The notes: a model not told the origin generated them from the sequence alone. A stretch of 64,000 nucleotides of DNA from Streptomyces sp. NBC_00670 (GCF_036226765.1 NZ_CP109017.1:4651001-4715000); one strand, 5' to 3'; positions 42,453-51,612 are shown, counted from the stretch's first letter. Numbers and translations are program-made.

Positions 42453-42483
42453 CAGCCCCTCCCCGTCCTAGGGGGAGGGGCTG
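42453..42483 (+). terminator. Terminator hairpin of the SLT gene
   Basis: CAGCCCCTCCCC (42453-42464) pairs with GGGGAGGGGCTG (42472-42483); loop GTCCTAG. Confidence 0.8.
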
Positions 42484-42553
42484 TTGCCCTGTAGCGTCTG
42501 ATCCGACAGCTTCGGGGGGAGTGGTGGGGAAGAGCGGGGGAAGAGGACGGATC

Positions 42554-44059
42554 ATGTCACGAGTGCCTGAGTGGCTCGGGCGGGCCGGGGCCCGGCTGAC
42601 CGAGCTGGGCGAACGGCTCGACGCGCGCCGCGCCGAGGTCGAACGCGAACAGGGCGCGCCGGGCGCGCCGTCCGACGGCGCGGAGGGCAGGTCCGGCGGC
42701 GCGTCCGCCGGGGCCGGGGCCGCCACCCCGGCGACATCCTCCGCTGCCACAGCCTCCGAGCCCTCCCCGCCTTCCGAGCCCTCCGACGCCGTACCGGTGA
42801 ACACGCCGGACGGGCCGGACGGGCCGGGCTCGTCCGACACGCGGTGGGACGCCGAGGCGGAGGCCGGGGATCCGGCGCCCGGTACGGCCTCGGGCGGAGG
42901 CCCCGCCGGCGGGGCGGCCGCCGGCCCCACCGCGCTCGCCCCCGTCGTCGTACGCCCGCGACGGCCCGACCCCGCGCAGGCCGTGCCGTGGGGCGTGCGG
43001 GTCGCCGCCGAGGCCGGCTGGCGGCTGCTCGTGCTGGCCGGCACGGTGTGGGTGCTGATGCGGGTCATCAGCGCCGTACAGCTCGTCGTGCTGGCCTTCG
43101 TGGCCGCGCTGCTCGTCACGGCCGTACTGCAGCCCACGGTGGCCCGGCTGAGACGGCACGGCGTACCGCGCGGGCTGGCGACGGCGCTCACCGCGATCCT
43201 CGGCTTCGTCGTCATGGGGCTCATCGGATGGTTCGTCACCTGGCAGGTGATGGAGAACATCGACAACCTCTCCGACCAGGTCCAGGACGGCATCGACGAT
43301 CTGCGCCTGTGGCTGCTGCACAGTCCGTTCCATGTGACGGACAAGCAGATCAACGCGATCGCGAAGAACCTGCGGGAGGCGATCGGCGCCAACACCGACC
43401 AGATCACGTCGGCGGGTCTGGAGGGTGTGACCGTCATCGTGGAGGCCCTCACGGGCATCCTGCTGACCATCTTCTCCACGCTGTTCCTGCTCTACGACGG
43501 CCGGCGGATCTGGGAGTGGACGCTCAAGCTGGTCCCGGCGGCGGCGCGGCCGGGGGTCGCGGGGGCGGGGCCGCAGGCCTGGCGCACGCTGACGGCGTAT
43601 GTGCGCGGGACGGTGATCGTGGCGCTGATCGACGCCATCTTCATCGGGCTCGGGATCTACTTCCTCGACGTGCCGATGGCGGTGCCGCTGGCCGTGTTCA
43701 TCTTCCTGTTCGCGTTCATCCCGCTGGTGGGCGCGGTCGTGTCGGGGGCGCTGGCAGTGGTGGTGGCGCTGGTGACGCAGGGCGTGTTCGCGGCGGTGAT
43801 GACGCTGGCGGTGGTGCTGCTGGTGCAGCAGATCGAGGGCCACATCCTGCAGCCGTTCATTCTGGGGCGGGCGGTGCGGGTGCATCCGCTGGCGGTGGTG
43901 CTGTCGGTGGCCGCGGGGGGGATGGTGGCCGGGATCGGCGGTGCGGTGGTGGCGGTGCCGTTGGTCGCGGTGACCAACACGGTGGTGGGGTACCTGCGGG
44001 CGTACGCCGAGGGCGAGGCCCCCGACGACCCCGCCCCGAAGCCCCCGGCCGACCAGTAG
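42554..44059 (+). CDS. AI-2E family transporter
   Basis: 501 residues. A long disordered Ser/Pro/Gly-rich cytosolic N-terminus (about 145 residues) is followed by the eight-helix AI-2E transporter fold: VAAEAGWRLLVLAGTVWVLMRV, LVVLAFVAALLVTAVLQPTVARL, YVRGTVIVALIDAIFIGLGIYFLDVPMAVPLAVFIFLFAFIPLVGAVVSG and QQIEGHILQPFILGR. The family exports small molecules or ions; autoinducer export is shown for few members. ATG 42554 has GAGGA upstream. Confidence 0.87.
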   Translation: MSRVPEWLGRAGARLTELGERLDARRAEVEREQGAPGAPSDGAEGRSGGASAGAGAATPATSSAATASEPSPPSEPSDAVPVNTPDGPDGPGSSDTRWDAEAEAGDPAPGTASGGGPAGGAAAGPTALAPVVVRPRRPDPAQAVPWGVRVAAEAGWRLLVLAGTVWVLMRVISAVQLVVLAFVAALLVTAVLQPTVARLRRHGVPRGLATALTAILGFVVMGLIGWFVTWQVMENIDNLSDQVQDGIDDLRLWLLHSPFHVTDKQINAIAKNLREAIGANTDQITSAGLEGVTVIVEALTGILLTIFSTLFLLYDGRRIWEWTLKLVPAAARPGVAGAGPQAWRTLTAYVRGTVIVALIDAIFIGLGIYFLDVPMAVPLAVFIFLFAFIPLVGAVVSGALAVVVALVTQGVFAAVMTLAVVLLVQQIEGHILQPFILGRAVRVHPLAVVLSVAAGGMVAGIGGAVVAVPLVAVTNTVVGYLRAYAEGEAPDDPAPKPPADQ

Positions 44060-44064
44060 TTTTC

Positions 44065-44209
44065 CGCCCCCGCCGCCCCTACCCTTCCCGCCCCTTGGAC
44101 CCCGTGCGCAGTTCCCCGCGCCCCTGATAGGGGCGCGGGGAACTGCGCAATCTTTTGGGGGTTCGGGGGCTTGCCCCCGGGGTCGGGACGGGTAGGGGCG
44201 GCGGGGGCG
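44065..44209. repeat. Nested extragenic palindrome between convergent genes
   Basis: Inner arms 44105-44125 and 44129-44149 pair perfectly over 21 bp around a 3-nt loop and are followed by ATCTTTT. Outer arms 44065-44090 and 44184-44209 pair over 26 bp with one mismatch. It separates the convergent transporter and ahpD genes and should terminate both. The inner core (GCGCAGTTCCCC) recurs at 54329-54372. Confidence 0.85.
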
Positions 44210-44240
44210 AGGAACGCCTTGGCGCGAAACCTCGCGGAGG

Positions 44241-44774
44241 TTACTGCGCCAGTACCGCTTCCGCGTCCAGCGCCACGCCGACCGCTTCCACGACCGCCGC
44301 GATCTTGAACGCCTCCTGGATCACCTCGCGCTCGACGCCCGCCTTGCGGAGCACCTGCTCGTGCGAGTCCAGGCACATCCCGCAGCCATTGATCGCCGAC
44401 ACCGCGAACGACCACAGCTCGAAGTCGACCTTGTCGACCCCGGGGTTGCCGATGACGTTCATCCGCAGCCCGGCCCGCAGGGTGCCGTACTCGTGGTCCG
44501 ACAGCAGATGCCGCGTCCGGTAGAACACGTTGTTCATCGCCATCACCGCCGCCGCGGACTTCGCCGCGGTGTACGCCTCCGGCGACAGGTTCGCCTTCGC
44601 CTCCGGCTCCAGCTCCCGCAGCACGATCGGGGACCGCGAGGCGATCGCGGTCGCCAGCACCGTGCCCCAGAGCTGCTGCACCGGCAGGTCGGAGTTGCCG
44701 ATCACCGAACCGAGGTTCAGCTTCAGGTCCTTGGCGTAGTCCGGTATGGCGGACTTCAGCGCGTCGAGGGACAT
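44241..44774 (-). CDS. ahpD: Alkyl hydroperoxide reductase D (AhpD)
   Basis: 177 residues. A carboxymuconolactone-decarboxylase-fold protein with the CxxC redox pair Cys131-Cys134 and His138 (NGCGMCLDSHEQ). AhpD passes electrons to AhpC in actinobacteria. ATG 44774 begins MSLDALKSAIPDYAKD; a GTG at 44786 overlaps the ahpC stop and is an alternative. It is the second gene of the ahpC-ahpD operon. Confidence 0.95.
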   Translation of the reverse strand: MSLDALKSAIPDYAKDLKLNLGSVIGNSDLPVQQLWGTVLATAIASRSPIVLRELEPEAKANLSPEAYTAAKSAAAVMAMNNVFYRTRHLLSDHEYGTLRAGLRMNVIGNPGVDKVDFELWSFAVSAINGCGMCLDSHEQVLRKAGVEREVIQEAFKIAAVVEAVGVALDAEAVLAQ

Positions 44775-44778
44775 GAGG

Positions 44779-45333
44779 TCACTCACCCGCCAGCAGCGCG
44801 ACCGGGTCGAGCGTCTCGTCGCCCTGCTTCCAGTTGCACGGGCACAGCTCGTCGGTCTGCAGCGCGTCGAGGACCCGCAGGACCTCCTTGGGGTTACGGC
44901 CCACGGACCCGGCGGTCACCATCGTGAACTGGATCTCGTTGTTCTGGTCCACGACGAACACCGCGCGCTGCGCGAAGCCGTCCTCGCCCTCGATGCCGAG
45001 CGCGCGCATCAGCTCGTGCTTGGAGTCGGCCATCATCGGGAACGGCAGGTCGGTCAGGTCCGGGTGGTCCTTGCGCCAGGCGTGGTGGACGAACTCGGAG
45101 TCGCCGGAGAAGCCGAGGATCTGCGCGTCACGGTCGGCGAACTCGTCGTTCAGCTTGCCGAACGCGGCGATCTCGGTCGGGCACACGAAGGTGAAGTCCT
45201 TGGGCCACGCGAAGACGATCTTCCACTTGCCCTCGTAGGTCTTGTGGTTGATCTGCTCGAACTCCTTGCCCTTCTCCAGGGAGACACAGGCGGTCAGTTC
45301 GAACTCGGGGAACTTGTCACCGACAGTGAGCAC
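44779..45333 (-). CDS. ahpC: Peroxiredoxin AhpC
   Basis: A 184-residue typical 2-Cys peroxiredoxin. The peroxidatic Cys51 lies in DFTFVCPTE and the resolving region has Cys164/Cys166 (DELCPCNWKQG). It reduces hydrogen and alkyl peroxides in the cytosol, fed by AhpD. GTG 45333 has AAGGAGA 4 nt upstream; the frame to 45348 has no better site. It is divergent from oxyR, with a candidate OxyR site between. Confidence 0.96.
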   Translation of the reverse strand: MLTVGDKFPEFELTACVSLEKGKEFEQINHKTYEGKWKIVFAWPKDFTFVCPTEIAAFGKLNDEFADRDAQILGFSGDSEFVHHAWRKDHPDLTDLPFPMMADSKHELMRALGIEGEDGFAQRAVFVVDQNNEIQFTMVTAGSVGRNPKEVLRVLDALQTDELCPCNWKQGDETLDPVALLAGE

Positions 45334-45428
45334 ACGCTCTCCTTGCACGTAAGAAACGCCCCGTTCATCCGGCGCTTCTCATGGGTTGGACGTTGATGAT
45401 CGTGGCACATGGTGCATTGATTCGGGAA

Positions 45429-45465
45429 ATAGCTACACTCGGTCGTGTTGATCGGTGTCGTCTAT
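45429..45465. promoter_or_regulatory. Candidate OxyR operator
   Basis: ATAGCTACAC (45429-45438) faces GTGTCGTCTAT (45455-45465), a near-perfect inverted repeat with one extra base in the right arm. It lies in the ahpC-oxyR divergent gap, with ATAG/CTAT ends as in LysR-type OxyR sites. Confidence 0.55.
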
Positions 45466-45486
45466 CAGTGACCAAGGGTGAGATGC

Positions 45487-46464
45487 GTGGCCATGGCAGG
45501 GAGCGCGGGCAGAGCCGGAGCGAAGGCCCACGGACGCCGGCAGCCGAGCCTGTCCCAACTCCGCGCGTTCACCGCCGTCGCCGAGCACCTGCACTTCCGG
45601 GACGCCGCCGCCGCGATCGGCATGAGCCAGCCGGCGCTCTCCGGCGCCGTCTCCGCCCTGGAGGAGATCCTCGGTGTGACGCTGGTCGAGCGTACGACGC
45701 GCAAGGTGCTGCTCTCGCCCGCCGGTGAGCGCCTGGCCGTACGGGCCAAGGCGGTACTGGCGGAGGTCGGCGCGCTCCTGGAGGAGGCCGAGGCGGTGCG
45801 GGCGCCGTTCACCGGGGCGCTGCGACTGGGCGTCATCCCGACGGTCGCGCCCTATCTGCTGCCCACGGTCCTCGGCCTCGTCCACGAGCGCTACCCCGCC
45901 CTCGACCTCCAGGTGCACGAGGAGCAGACCGCCGGCCTGCTCGACGGCCTGGCCACCGGCCGCCTCGACCTGCTGCTGCTCGCGGTGCCCCTCGGCGTCC
46001 CCGGCGTCACCGAACTCCCGCTCTACGACGAGGACTTCGTGCTCGTCACCCCGCTGGACCACTCGCTCGGCGGCCGCGAGGGCATACCCCGCGCGGCGCT
46101 GCGCGAGCTCAACCTGCTGCTCCTGGACGAGGGGCACTGTCTGCGCGACCAGGCGCTCGACATCTGCCGGGAGGCGGGGCGCGCGGACGCCCCGGTCACG
46201 ACGACGGCCGCGGGGCTCGCGACACTCGTCCAGCTCGTCGCCGGGGGACTGGGCGTCACCCTGCTGCCGCGCACGGCGCTCACGGTGGAGACCAGCCGCA
46301 ACGGCAGCCTCCTGACGGGGTACTTCGCCGAGCCGGCACCGACCCGGAGGGTGGCCTTGGCGATGCGGGCGGGGGCGGCGCGGTCGGCCGAGTACACGGA
46401 ACTGGCCGCAGCGCTCCGGGAAGCGCTGCGGCCGTTGCCGGTGCGGGTGGTGGGCGCCCCGTAG
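45487..46464 (+). CDS. oxyR: Peroxide-sensing LysR-type regulator OxyR
   Basis: About 325 residues. An N-terminal LysR HTH (LSQLRAFTAVAEHLHFRDAAAAIGMSQPALSGAVSALEE) is followed by an effector domain with the two redox cysteines of OxyR in EGHCLRDQALDIC. Oxidation to a disulphide turns on ahpCD. Start candidates are GTG 45478, GTG 45487 and ATG 45493; 45487 has the best distance from AAGGGTGAG. Confidence 0.93.
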   Translation: MAMAGSAGRAGAKAHGRRQPSLSQLRAFTAVAEHLHFRDAAAAIGMSQPALSGAVSALEEILGVTLVERTTRKVLLSPAGERLAVRAKAVLAEVGALLEEAEAVRAPFTGALRLGVIPTVAPYLLPTVLGLVHERYPALDLQVHEEQTAGLLDGLATGRLDLLLLAVPLGVPGVTELPLYDEDFVLVTPLDHSLGGREGIPRAALRELNLLLLDEGHCLRDQALDICREAGRADAPVTTTAAGLATLVQLVAGGLGVTLLPRTALTVETSRNGSLLTGYFAEPAPTRRVALAMRAGAARSAEYTELAAALREALRPLPVRVVGAP

Positions 46465-46471
46465 GGGCGCC
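46453..46471. terminator. Hairpin between convergent oxyR and permease genes
   Basis: GGCGCCCC (46453-46460), loop GTA, GGGGCGCC (46464-46471). The oxyR stop lies inside the loop and right arm. Confidence 0.65.
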
Positions 46472-46478
46472 GGCGAAC

Positions 46479-48839
46479 TCACTCCGTCCGCAGGCCCTCC
46501 GGACGCATGAGCCGGAGCAGCGCCGGCAGGCTCAGTACCGTCACGGCGAGGACGACCCCCGCTCCGACGCCCGTCATCGACACCACGCTGCCCCAGTCCA
46601 CCCGTATCGGTACGGAGGACATCTTCAGCAGCACCGCGCCCAGCGTCAGTCCGACCGCCGAGGCCAGCACCAGACCGAGGGCGACGGGGATCGCCGCCTG
46701 CCACAGCACCGACAGCGTCAGCGTCCGCCGCCGCGTGCCGAAGGCGACCAGCGCCGACAGCAGCCGCTTGCGCTCCCGCAACTGCTCCAGCTGCGACACC
46801 AGCAGGCTCGCCCCGATCAGCGCGAGCACACACGTCGCGCCGACGAACAGGCCGGTGCGGATGGCCTCGTACTGCCTGCTGGTCTCCGTCGACTGCCAGG
46901 TCCAGGCATCGGCGAACGGATCCACCTGGGCGGCCGTGGTCCGTACGTGCTCGGCGGCGTCCGGCACCGAGTGGTCCAGCTGGACGTACACATGACCGGA
47001 GAACGTGTGCAGCGCCTTGGCGGGCGCGGCCGAGGGGGTGACCAGCAGGCCCCAGATGGTGTTCTCGATCGCGTCGTGGCGCTGCTTCACCACCGGCAGT
47101 TCGCGGGGCACCGTCCAGGCCACCTCGGCGCCCCGCTCCACACCGCTGACGGACGGGTCGACGTACACCGTGTGGCCGGGCTTCGGCCAATCGGGCGCGA
47201 CGCCGGCGCTCGGGTCCGACGTGGACGGCAGGGTGAAGACGTCACCGTCGTGGCAGGAGGGAAGCACGGCGATCTCGCGCAGGGAGGCGCACGAGCCGAC
47301 GGTCATCTCGGTATCGCGCTCGGCGTCCTTGCGCCGCTCGCCGAGGGAGCCGACGGACAGCGCCACGGCCGACGACACGCCCTCGGTCCGCTGGAACCGC
47401 TCCTGGACCTTGCCGTCGAAGGTGTCGACCTTGCTCGCGTGGTTCAGGTCGACCTCCATCTGCGCGCGCAGGGGGTCCAGGCCGGTGTCCTTGGTGAAAT
47501 CGTCCTGGACGCCCGCGAACAGCATCTGCAGGGCGATCGCCCCGGCCACCGCGACGGCGATCCCGTTGACCATGCGGGCCGCCGTGCCGCTGCTCAACTG
47601 GAGGCGGCGAACGGCGAGCTGCCAGGCCACGCCACCCGAGTTGAGCCGGCCGACCGCCGACTCCACGACCCACGGCAGCAGCGCCGTCACGCCGACCAGC
47701 AGCAGCAGCACGCCACCGATGACGAGGTACTGGTTGAAGTCGCCGTTGTCGTTGCCCTTGCCGATCATCGGGTAGAGCATCGCCAGGCCGGCCACCGGCG
47801 GCAGCAGCCGCCACCACAGCCGGCGCCGGGCCGGCTTCGCGGTACGCACCACGCCGAGCGGTTCGATGACGACACCGCGCAGCGCGAACAGCGTGACCAG
47901 GACCGCGGCAGCGGGCACCAGGACCGCGACCAGCGCGGCGAGCAGCGGCGAGGGATTGAGGTAGCTCGGGTACACGCTGATGCCGAACAGATCGATCAGG
48001 CCCGCGAGCTGCCGGCCGATCAGGAAGAACCCGGCACCGAAGAGCAGCCCGATCGCGGCCCCCGCCAGCGCTTCGCCGGCCGCGATCCGCCGGGTCATGG
48101 CGCCGTCGGAGCCCACCAGCCGCAGCGCCGCGAGCCGCCGGTCGCGCCGCTCGCCGCCGAACCGCACCGCCGCCGCGATGAAGACGGCGACCGGCATCAG
48201 CAGCACCACGAAGACGACCAGGATGAGCAGCAGCAGGATCGGGGGCAGACCGTCGTCCTGCTGGGCCGCGACCTCGCCGAAGTGGTCGATCCGGCGCGTC
48301 GTCGAGTCCTGGCCGGCCCGCTGCGCGAGGTCGTCGGAGTGGGCGTAGTAGGCCAGTTCGGCCGGGCCGACGAGCCCGGACTCGCCGATCGTGCCGACCG
48401 TGCGGTAGGGCAGCCGCTCGCGCAGCAGCGCGCCGTCGCCCGAGGCCAGCAGCTTCTTCAGCGCGGGGGAGACGACCATCTCGCCGGCCTTCGGGAACGC
48501 CTCGACCCCCGGCGGCAGCGGTGCCTCGGGCCCCTCGGGCTGCAACAGCCGCCCGCGGACGTCGTCGTCGTGGAAGCTGGTGTCGACGTGCGCCACGACC
48601 AGGGTGTCGTCGGCGGCGGGGATCTTCTTCGTCGTCTCGAACGAGAAGTCGTACCGCGCGTCGTCGCGGTCGTGCCGTGCGCCGAGCACGTTGGGCACCG
48701 CGGTGGTGAGCAGCAGCAGCCCCACCCCGAGCCCGACGCCGACCGCCGTGAGCAGGGTCCGCGTCCAGCCCTCGCGGCCGCCGGTGACGGCGAACCGCGC
48801 GCCCATCGACAGGTCACGGATCCAGGTGCGCGCGTTCAT
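46479..48839 (-). CDS. FtsX-like ABC transporter permease
   Basis: 786 residues with about ten membrane helices in two FtsX/MacB-type halves separated by large extracellular loops (residues 50-200 and 440-650). FtsX-type motifs appear around ERRDRRLAALRLVGSDGAMTRRIAAGEALAGAAIGLLFG and QLRERKRLLSALVAFGTRRRTL. Its ATG overlaps the ATPase stop, so the two are coupled. Such pairs export peptides or lipids or signal antibiotic stress; the substrate is unknown. Confidence 0.88.
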   Translation of the reverse strand: MNARTWIRDLSMGARFAVTGGREGWTRTLLTAVGVGLGVGLLLLTTAVPNVLGARHDRDDARYDFSFETTKKIPAADDTLVVAHVDTSFHDDDVRGRLLQPEGPEAPLPPGVEAFPKAGEMVVSPALKKLLASGDGALLRERLPYRTVGTIGESGLVGPAELAYYAHSDDLAQRAGQDSTTRRIDHFGEVAAQQDDGLPPILLLLILVVFVVLLMPVAVFIAAAVRFGGERRDRRLAALRLVGSDGAMTRRIAAGEALAGAAIGLLFGAGFFLIGRQLAGLIDLFGISVYPSYLNPSPLLAALVAVLVPAAAVLVTLFALRGVVIEPLGVVRTAKPARRRLWWRLLPPVAGLAMLYPMIGKGNDNGDFNQYLVIGGVLLLLVGVTALLPWVVESAVGRLNSGGVAWQLAVRRLQLSSGTAARMVNGIAVAVAGAIALQMLFAGVQDDFTKDTGLDPLRAQMEVDLNHASKVDTFDGKVQERFQRTEGVSSAVALSVGSLGERRKDAERDTEMTVGSCASLREIAVLPSCHDGDVFTLPSTSDPSAGVAPDWPKPGHTVYVDPSVSGVERGAEVAWTVPRELPVVKQRHDAIENTIWGLLVTPSAAPAKALHTFSGHVYVQLDHSVPDAAEHVRTTAAQVDPFADAWTWQSTETSRQYEAIRTGLFVGATCVLALIGASLLVSQLEQLRERKRLLSALVAFGTRRRTLTLSVLWQAAIPVALGLVLASAVGLTLGAVLLKMSSVPIRVDWGSVVSMTGVGAGVVLAVTVLSLPALLRLMRPEGLRTE

Positions 48840-49525
48840 ACGACCCGCTCCATGTCCCGCGACTTGCCGTCCCGTACGACGATCTCGCGGTCGGAGTAGG
48901 CCGCGACCCGTGCCTCGTGCGTCACCAGCACCACGGCGGCGTTGGTGGACCTGGCCGCCTCGGTGAGCAACTCCATCACGCGCTCGCCGTTGAGCGAGTC
49001 CAGGGCGCCGGTCGGCTCGTCGGCGAACAGCACGCGCGGTCCGGTGACCAGCGCCCGGGCCACCGCGACCCGCTGGCCCTGACCGCCGGAGACCTCGCCG
49101 GGACGCTTCCTGCTCAGGTCGTCGACCTCGAGCCGTTCCATCCAGCCGAGCGCCGTCCGCTCGGCCTCCTTGCGGGAGGTGCCGTTCAGCCGCAGCGGCA
49201 GCGCGACGTTCTCCACGCAGGTCAGCTCCGGCACCAACTGCCCGAACTGGAAGACGAAGCCGAACTCCGAGCGGCGCAGCGCGCTGCGCTGGGCGTCGCT
49301 CATCGTGGCGAGCTCGCGCCCGTTGTACTGGATCGAACCGGAGTCGGGCGGCACGATGCCGGCCAGACAGTGCAGCAGCGTCGACTTGCCGGAGCCGGAG
49401 GGACCCATGACGGCGACGACCTCGCCGGGATGGATCGAGAACTCGGCGCCGTCCAGGGCCATCGTCGGGCCGTACGCCTTGCGCAGCTCCTCGGCCGCGA
49501 GCAGGGAGCCGGGGGGAGGGGTCAT
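48836..49525 (-). CDS. ABC transporter ATP-binding protein (MacB/LolD type)
   Basis: 229 residues. Walker A GPSGSGKSTLLH, signature VSGGQGQRVAVARAL, Walker B RVLFADEPTGALDS and H-loop VTHEARVAAYSDR. It energises the downstream permease. Its ATG overlaps the PadR stop (ATGA), so regulator, ATPase and permease form one coupled operon. Confidence 0.94.
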   Translation of the reverse strand: MTPPPGSLLAAEELRKAYGPTMALDGAEFSIHPGEVVAVMGPSGSGKSTLLHCLAGIVPPDSGSIQYNGRELATMSDAQRSALRRSEFGFVFQFGQLVPELTCVENVALPLRLNGTSRKEAERTALGWMERLEVDDLSRKRPGEVSGGQGQRVAVARALVTGPRVLFADEPTGALDSLNGERVMELLTEAARSTNAAVVLVTHEARVAAYSDREIVVRDGKSRDMERVV

Positions 49526-50046
49526 GAGGACACCGCCTGGGCGAGTTTGTCGAGGCGTGCGGCGGTCAGTTCCAGCCACCGCAGATCGGCCTCGAGATGG
49601 AAGAGGGCGTGGTCGCAGATGAGCTGGTCGGCGAGGTCGCCGTGGCGCTTGCGGTCGGTGAGGATCCGCATCATCCGCAGGTGCTCGGAGCGCTGGGTGT
49701 CCAGGATGTCGGCCGCGTTCCGGTGCGTGAGCAACGCGAGGACGACCTTGGTGTACAGCACCGACTGGAGGTACGGCTCGGGCTTCTCCGGTGACGCCAG
49801 CCACCGCTGTACGTCGGTGATCCCGGCCTCGGTGATGGCGTACCGCTTGCGCTCGGGACCGCCGCCCGCCTCGATGCCGTCGACTTCGACGAGCCCGTTC
49901 TTCAGCAGCCGGGACATCGTCGAGTAGACCTGGCCGTAGTGCAGCGGCCGGTCATGACCGAACTTCTCGTCAAAGGCCCGCTTGAGGTCGTAACCATGGC
50001 GGGGCCCGGACTCAAGGAGCCCGAGCAACGTGTGACCGATGGACAT
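49522..50046 (-). CDS. PadR-family transcriptional regulator
   Basis: 174 residues. The N-terminal PadR winged helix (SIGHTLLGLLESGPRHGYDLKRAFDEKF, HYGQVYSTMSRLLKNGLVEVDG) is joined to a helical dimerisation domain rich in leucines. ATG 50046 fits the family start MSIGHTLLG. It is the first gene of the ABC operon. PadR proteins usually repress drug exporters and respond to the drug; a strong palindrome cluster just upstream is the likely operator. Confidence 0.92.
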   Translation of the reverse strand: MSIGHTLLGLLESGPRHGYDLKRAFDEKFGHDRPLHYGQVYSTMSRLLKNGLVEVDGIEAGGGPERKRYAITEAGITDVQRWLASPEKPEPYLQSVLYTKVVLALLTHRNAADILDTQRSEHLRMMRILTDRKRHGDLADQLICDHALFHLEADLRWLELTAARLDKLAQAVSS

Positions 50047-50067
50047 GCGGAGCACTGTACACACGGG

Positions 50068-50097
50068 GTATACCTACGGCGTATACACACAGTGTGT
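50068..50097 (-). promoter_or_regulatory. PadR-type operator cluster
   Basis: GTATAC (50068-50073), 7 nt, GTATAC (50081-50086), then ACACAC-A-GTGTGT (50085-50097). It begins 22 bp upstream of the padR ATG. The AT-rich dyads stand out and overlap the expected promoter. Confidence 0.6.
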
Positions 50098-50189
50098 AGA
50101 TCATGGTGGGGGGTGCGAAGCCGCAGGTGGGCCCGCATTGTCACAGTCTCGTGACGGCGCCTTCAGGCGGACGCGAGCCCTTCCCGCCC

Positions 50190-50293
50190 AGGGGCGCGGG
50201 GCTGTGTCGATATGCGGCTCCGCCGCGTGGGCGCGACAAGCCACGCACAACCCGCAGCCGCCGCACGAACAACAAGTCCCGAGCTCTCGGGCG
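50190..50293. repeat. Streptomyces-type extragenic repeat
   Basis: Contains AGGGGCGCGGGGCTGTG, a GCGGC-TCC-GCCGC hairpin (50214-50226) and CCCGAG-CT-CTCGGG. A shortened relative occurs at 61147-61215 (shared AGGGGCGCG, CCACGCAC and CCCGAG parts). Sequences of this type recur widely in Streptomyces genomes. Confidence 0.65.
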
Positions 50294-50317
50294 CCGCGCA
50301 GCGAAAGGGGGAGGGGG

Positions 50318-50623
50318 CTACTCCTCGGAACCGCCAGGTTCCAAGGAGCCCCCACCCGCAGGCCGCCCCCGGCGCCGAATCGGCGCGGCCCCCCGAGGCA
50401 ACCGCCCCGCCTCCCCCAGCGCCCGGCGCAACAGGAACTCGATCTGCGCGTTGGCGGAGCGCAGCTCATCCCCCGCCCACCGCGCCAGCGCCTCGTACAC
50501 CAGCGGATCCAGCCGCAGCAGAACCTGCTTCCGCTGCTTCGCGGAGCCGGACGCGGACGGGGAACCGGACGCGGACCCCCGCACCCCCCGCGGACGCTCC
50601 GCGTCCTCCGAGGACGCGCTCAC
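50318..50623 (-). CDS. Ribbon-helix-helix-like DNA-binding protein
   Basis: 101 residues. A disordered N-terminus leads to KQRKQVLLRLDPLVYEALARWAGDELRSANAQIEFLLRRAL, which matches the Arc/CopG-type strand and two helices. A Gly/Pro-rich tail follows. GTG 50623 overlaps the SPFH gene stop (GTGA), so the two are coupled. It may bind the AAGTGATATCACTT palindrome upstream of the SPFH gene (inference). Confidence 0.75.
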   Translation of the reverse strand: MSASSEDAERPRGVRGSASGSPSASGSAKQRKQVLLRLDPLVYEALARWAGDELRSANAQIEFLLRRALGEAGRLPRGAAPIRRRGRPAGGGSLEPGGSEE

Positions 50624-51612
50624 TGGTACAGCGACCCCGCGTTCAGCACCGGCTGCGGCGCCCGGTCCCCGCACAGCACCACCATCAGGTTCGACACCAT
50701 CGCCGCCTTCCGCTCCTCGTCCAGCTCCACGATGTCCTGCTCGGCGATCCGGGCGAGCGCCGCCTCGACCATGCCGACCGCCCCGTCCACGATCTGCCGC
50801 CGGGCCGCCACGACCGCGCCCGCCTGCTGCCGCTGGAGCATCGCGGAGGCGATCTCGGGAGCGTACGCGAGGTGGGTGAAGCGGGACTCGACGATCTGCA
50901 CGCCGGCCGCCTCCACGCGCGCGTGCAACTCGACGGCGAGCTTCTCGGTGATCTCCTCGGCGTTGCCGCGCAGCGAGAGCCCGCCCTCGTCGTGGGCGTC
51001 GTAGGGGTACTCGATGGCGATGTGGCGGACGGCGGCCTCGGTCTGCGTGGCGACGAACTCCACGTAGTTGTCCACCTCGAAGGAGGCCTGGGCGGTGTCG
51101 CGGACCTTCCAGACCACGACCGCGGCCAGTTCGATCGGGTTGCCGTAGGCGTCGTTGACCTTCAGGACGGCCGTCTCGTGGTTGCGCACCCGGGTGGAGA
51201 TCTTGCGGCGCGAGGTGAAGGGGTTCACCCAGCGCAGACCGTCGTCCCGGATCGTCCCCCGGTACCGCCCGAAGAGCTGGACGACTCTCGCCTCACCGGG
51301 CGCGACCATGTTGAGCCCGCGCATGGCGATGACCGCCGAGAGGGCGACGACGATGCCGAGGACGATGAGGACGGCCTTGACGCCGACCGAGCTGAGCGCG
51401 GCGGCCGTCGCGAACAGGGCGACGGCGACGAGCAGCCCCACCAGACCGAGCAGCAGCGCGAGCCCGCCGCCGATGCTGTGCGCCGGGAACTCCCGTACGC
51501 GGGGCGCGGGCATCTCCGGAACGTCGGGCGCGCCGACGGCACCGGAGGCGCCGGGCCCACCGGGCGTGCCCGGGGTGGACGGTTCAGGTGTGGACGGATC
51601 GTGTGCGGACAT
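50620..51612 (-). CDS. SPFH/Band 7 (prohibitin-like) membrane protein
   Basis: 330 residues. A Pro/Gly-rich N-terminus of 40 residues precedes two adjacent membrane helices (GGGLALLLGLVGLLVAVALFATAAALS, KAVLIVLGIVVALSAVIAM). The SPFH domain follows (VVQLFGRYRGTIRDDGLRWVNPF, ELAAVVVWKVRDTAQASFEVDNY, EKLAVELHARVEAAGVQIVESRFTHLAYAPEIASAML). Such proteins form membrane microdomain scaffolds. It is co-transcribed with the ribbon-helix-helix gene. Confidence 0.9.
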   Translation of the reverse strand: MSAHDPSTPEPSTPGTPGGPGASGAVGAPDVPEMPAPRVREFPAHSIGGGLALLLGLVGLLVAVALFATAAALSSVGVKAVLIVLGIVVALSAVIAMRGLNMVAPGEARVVQLFGRYRGTIRDDGLRWVNPFTSRRKISTRVRNHETAVLKVNDAYGNPIELAAVVVWKVRDTAQASFEVDNYVEFVATQTEAAVRHIAIEYPYDAHDEGGLSLRGNAEEITEKLAVELHARVEAAGVQIVESRFTHLAYAPEIASAMLQRQQAGAVVAARRQIVDGAVGMVEAALARIAEQDIVELDEERKAAMVSNLMVVLCGDRAPQPVLNAGSLYQ

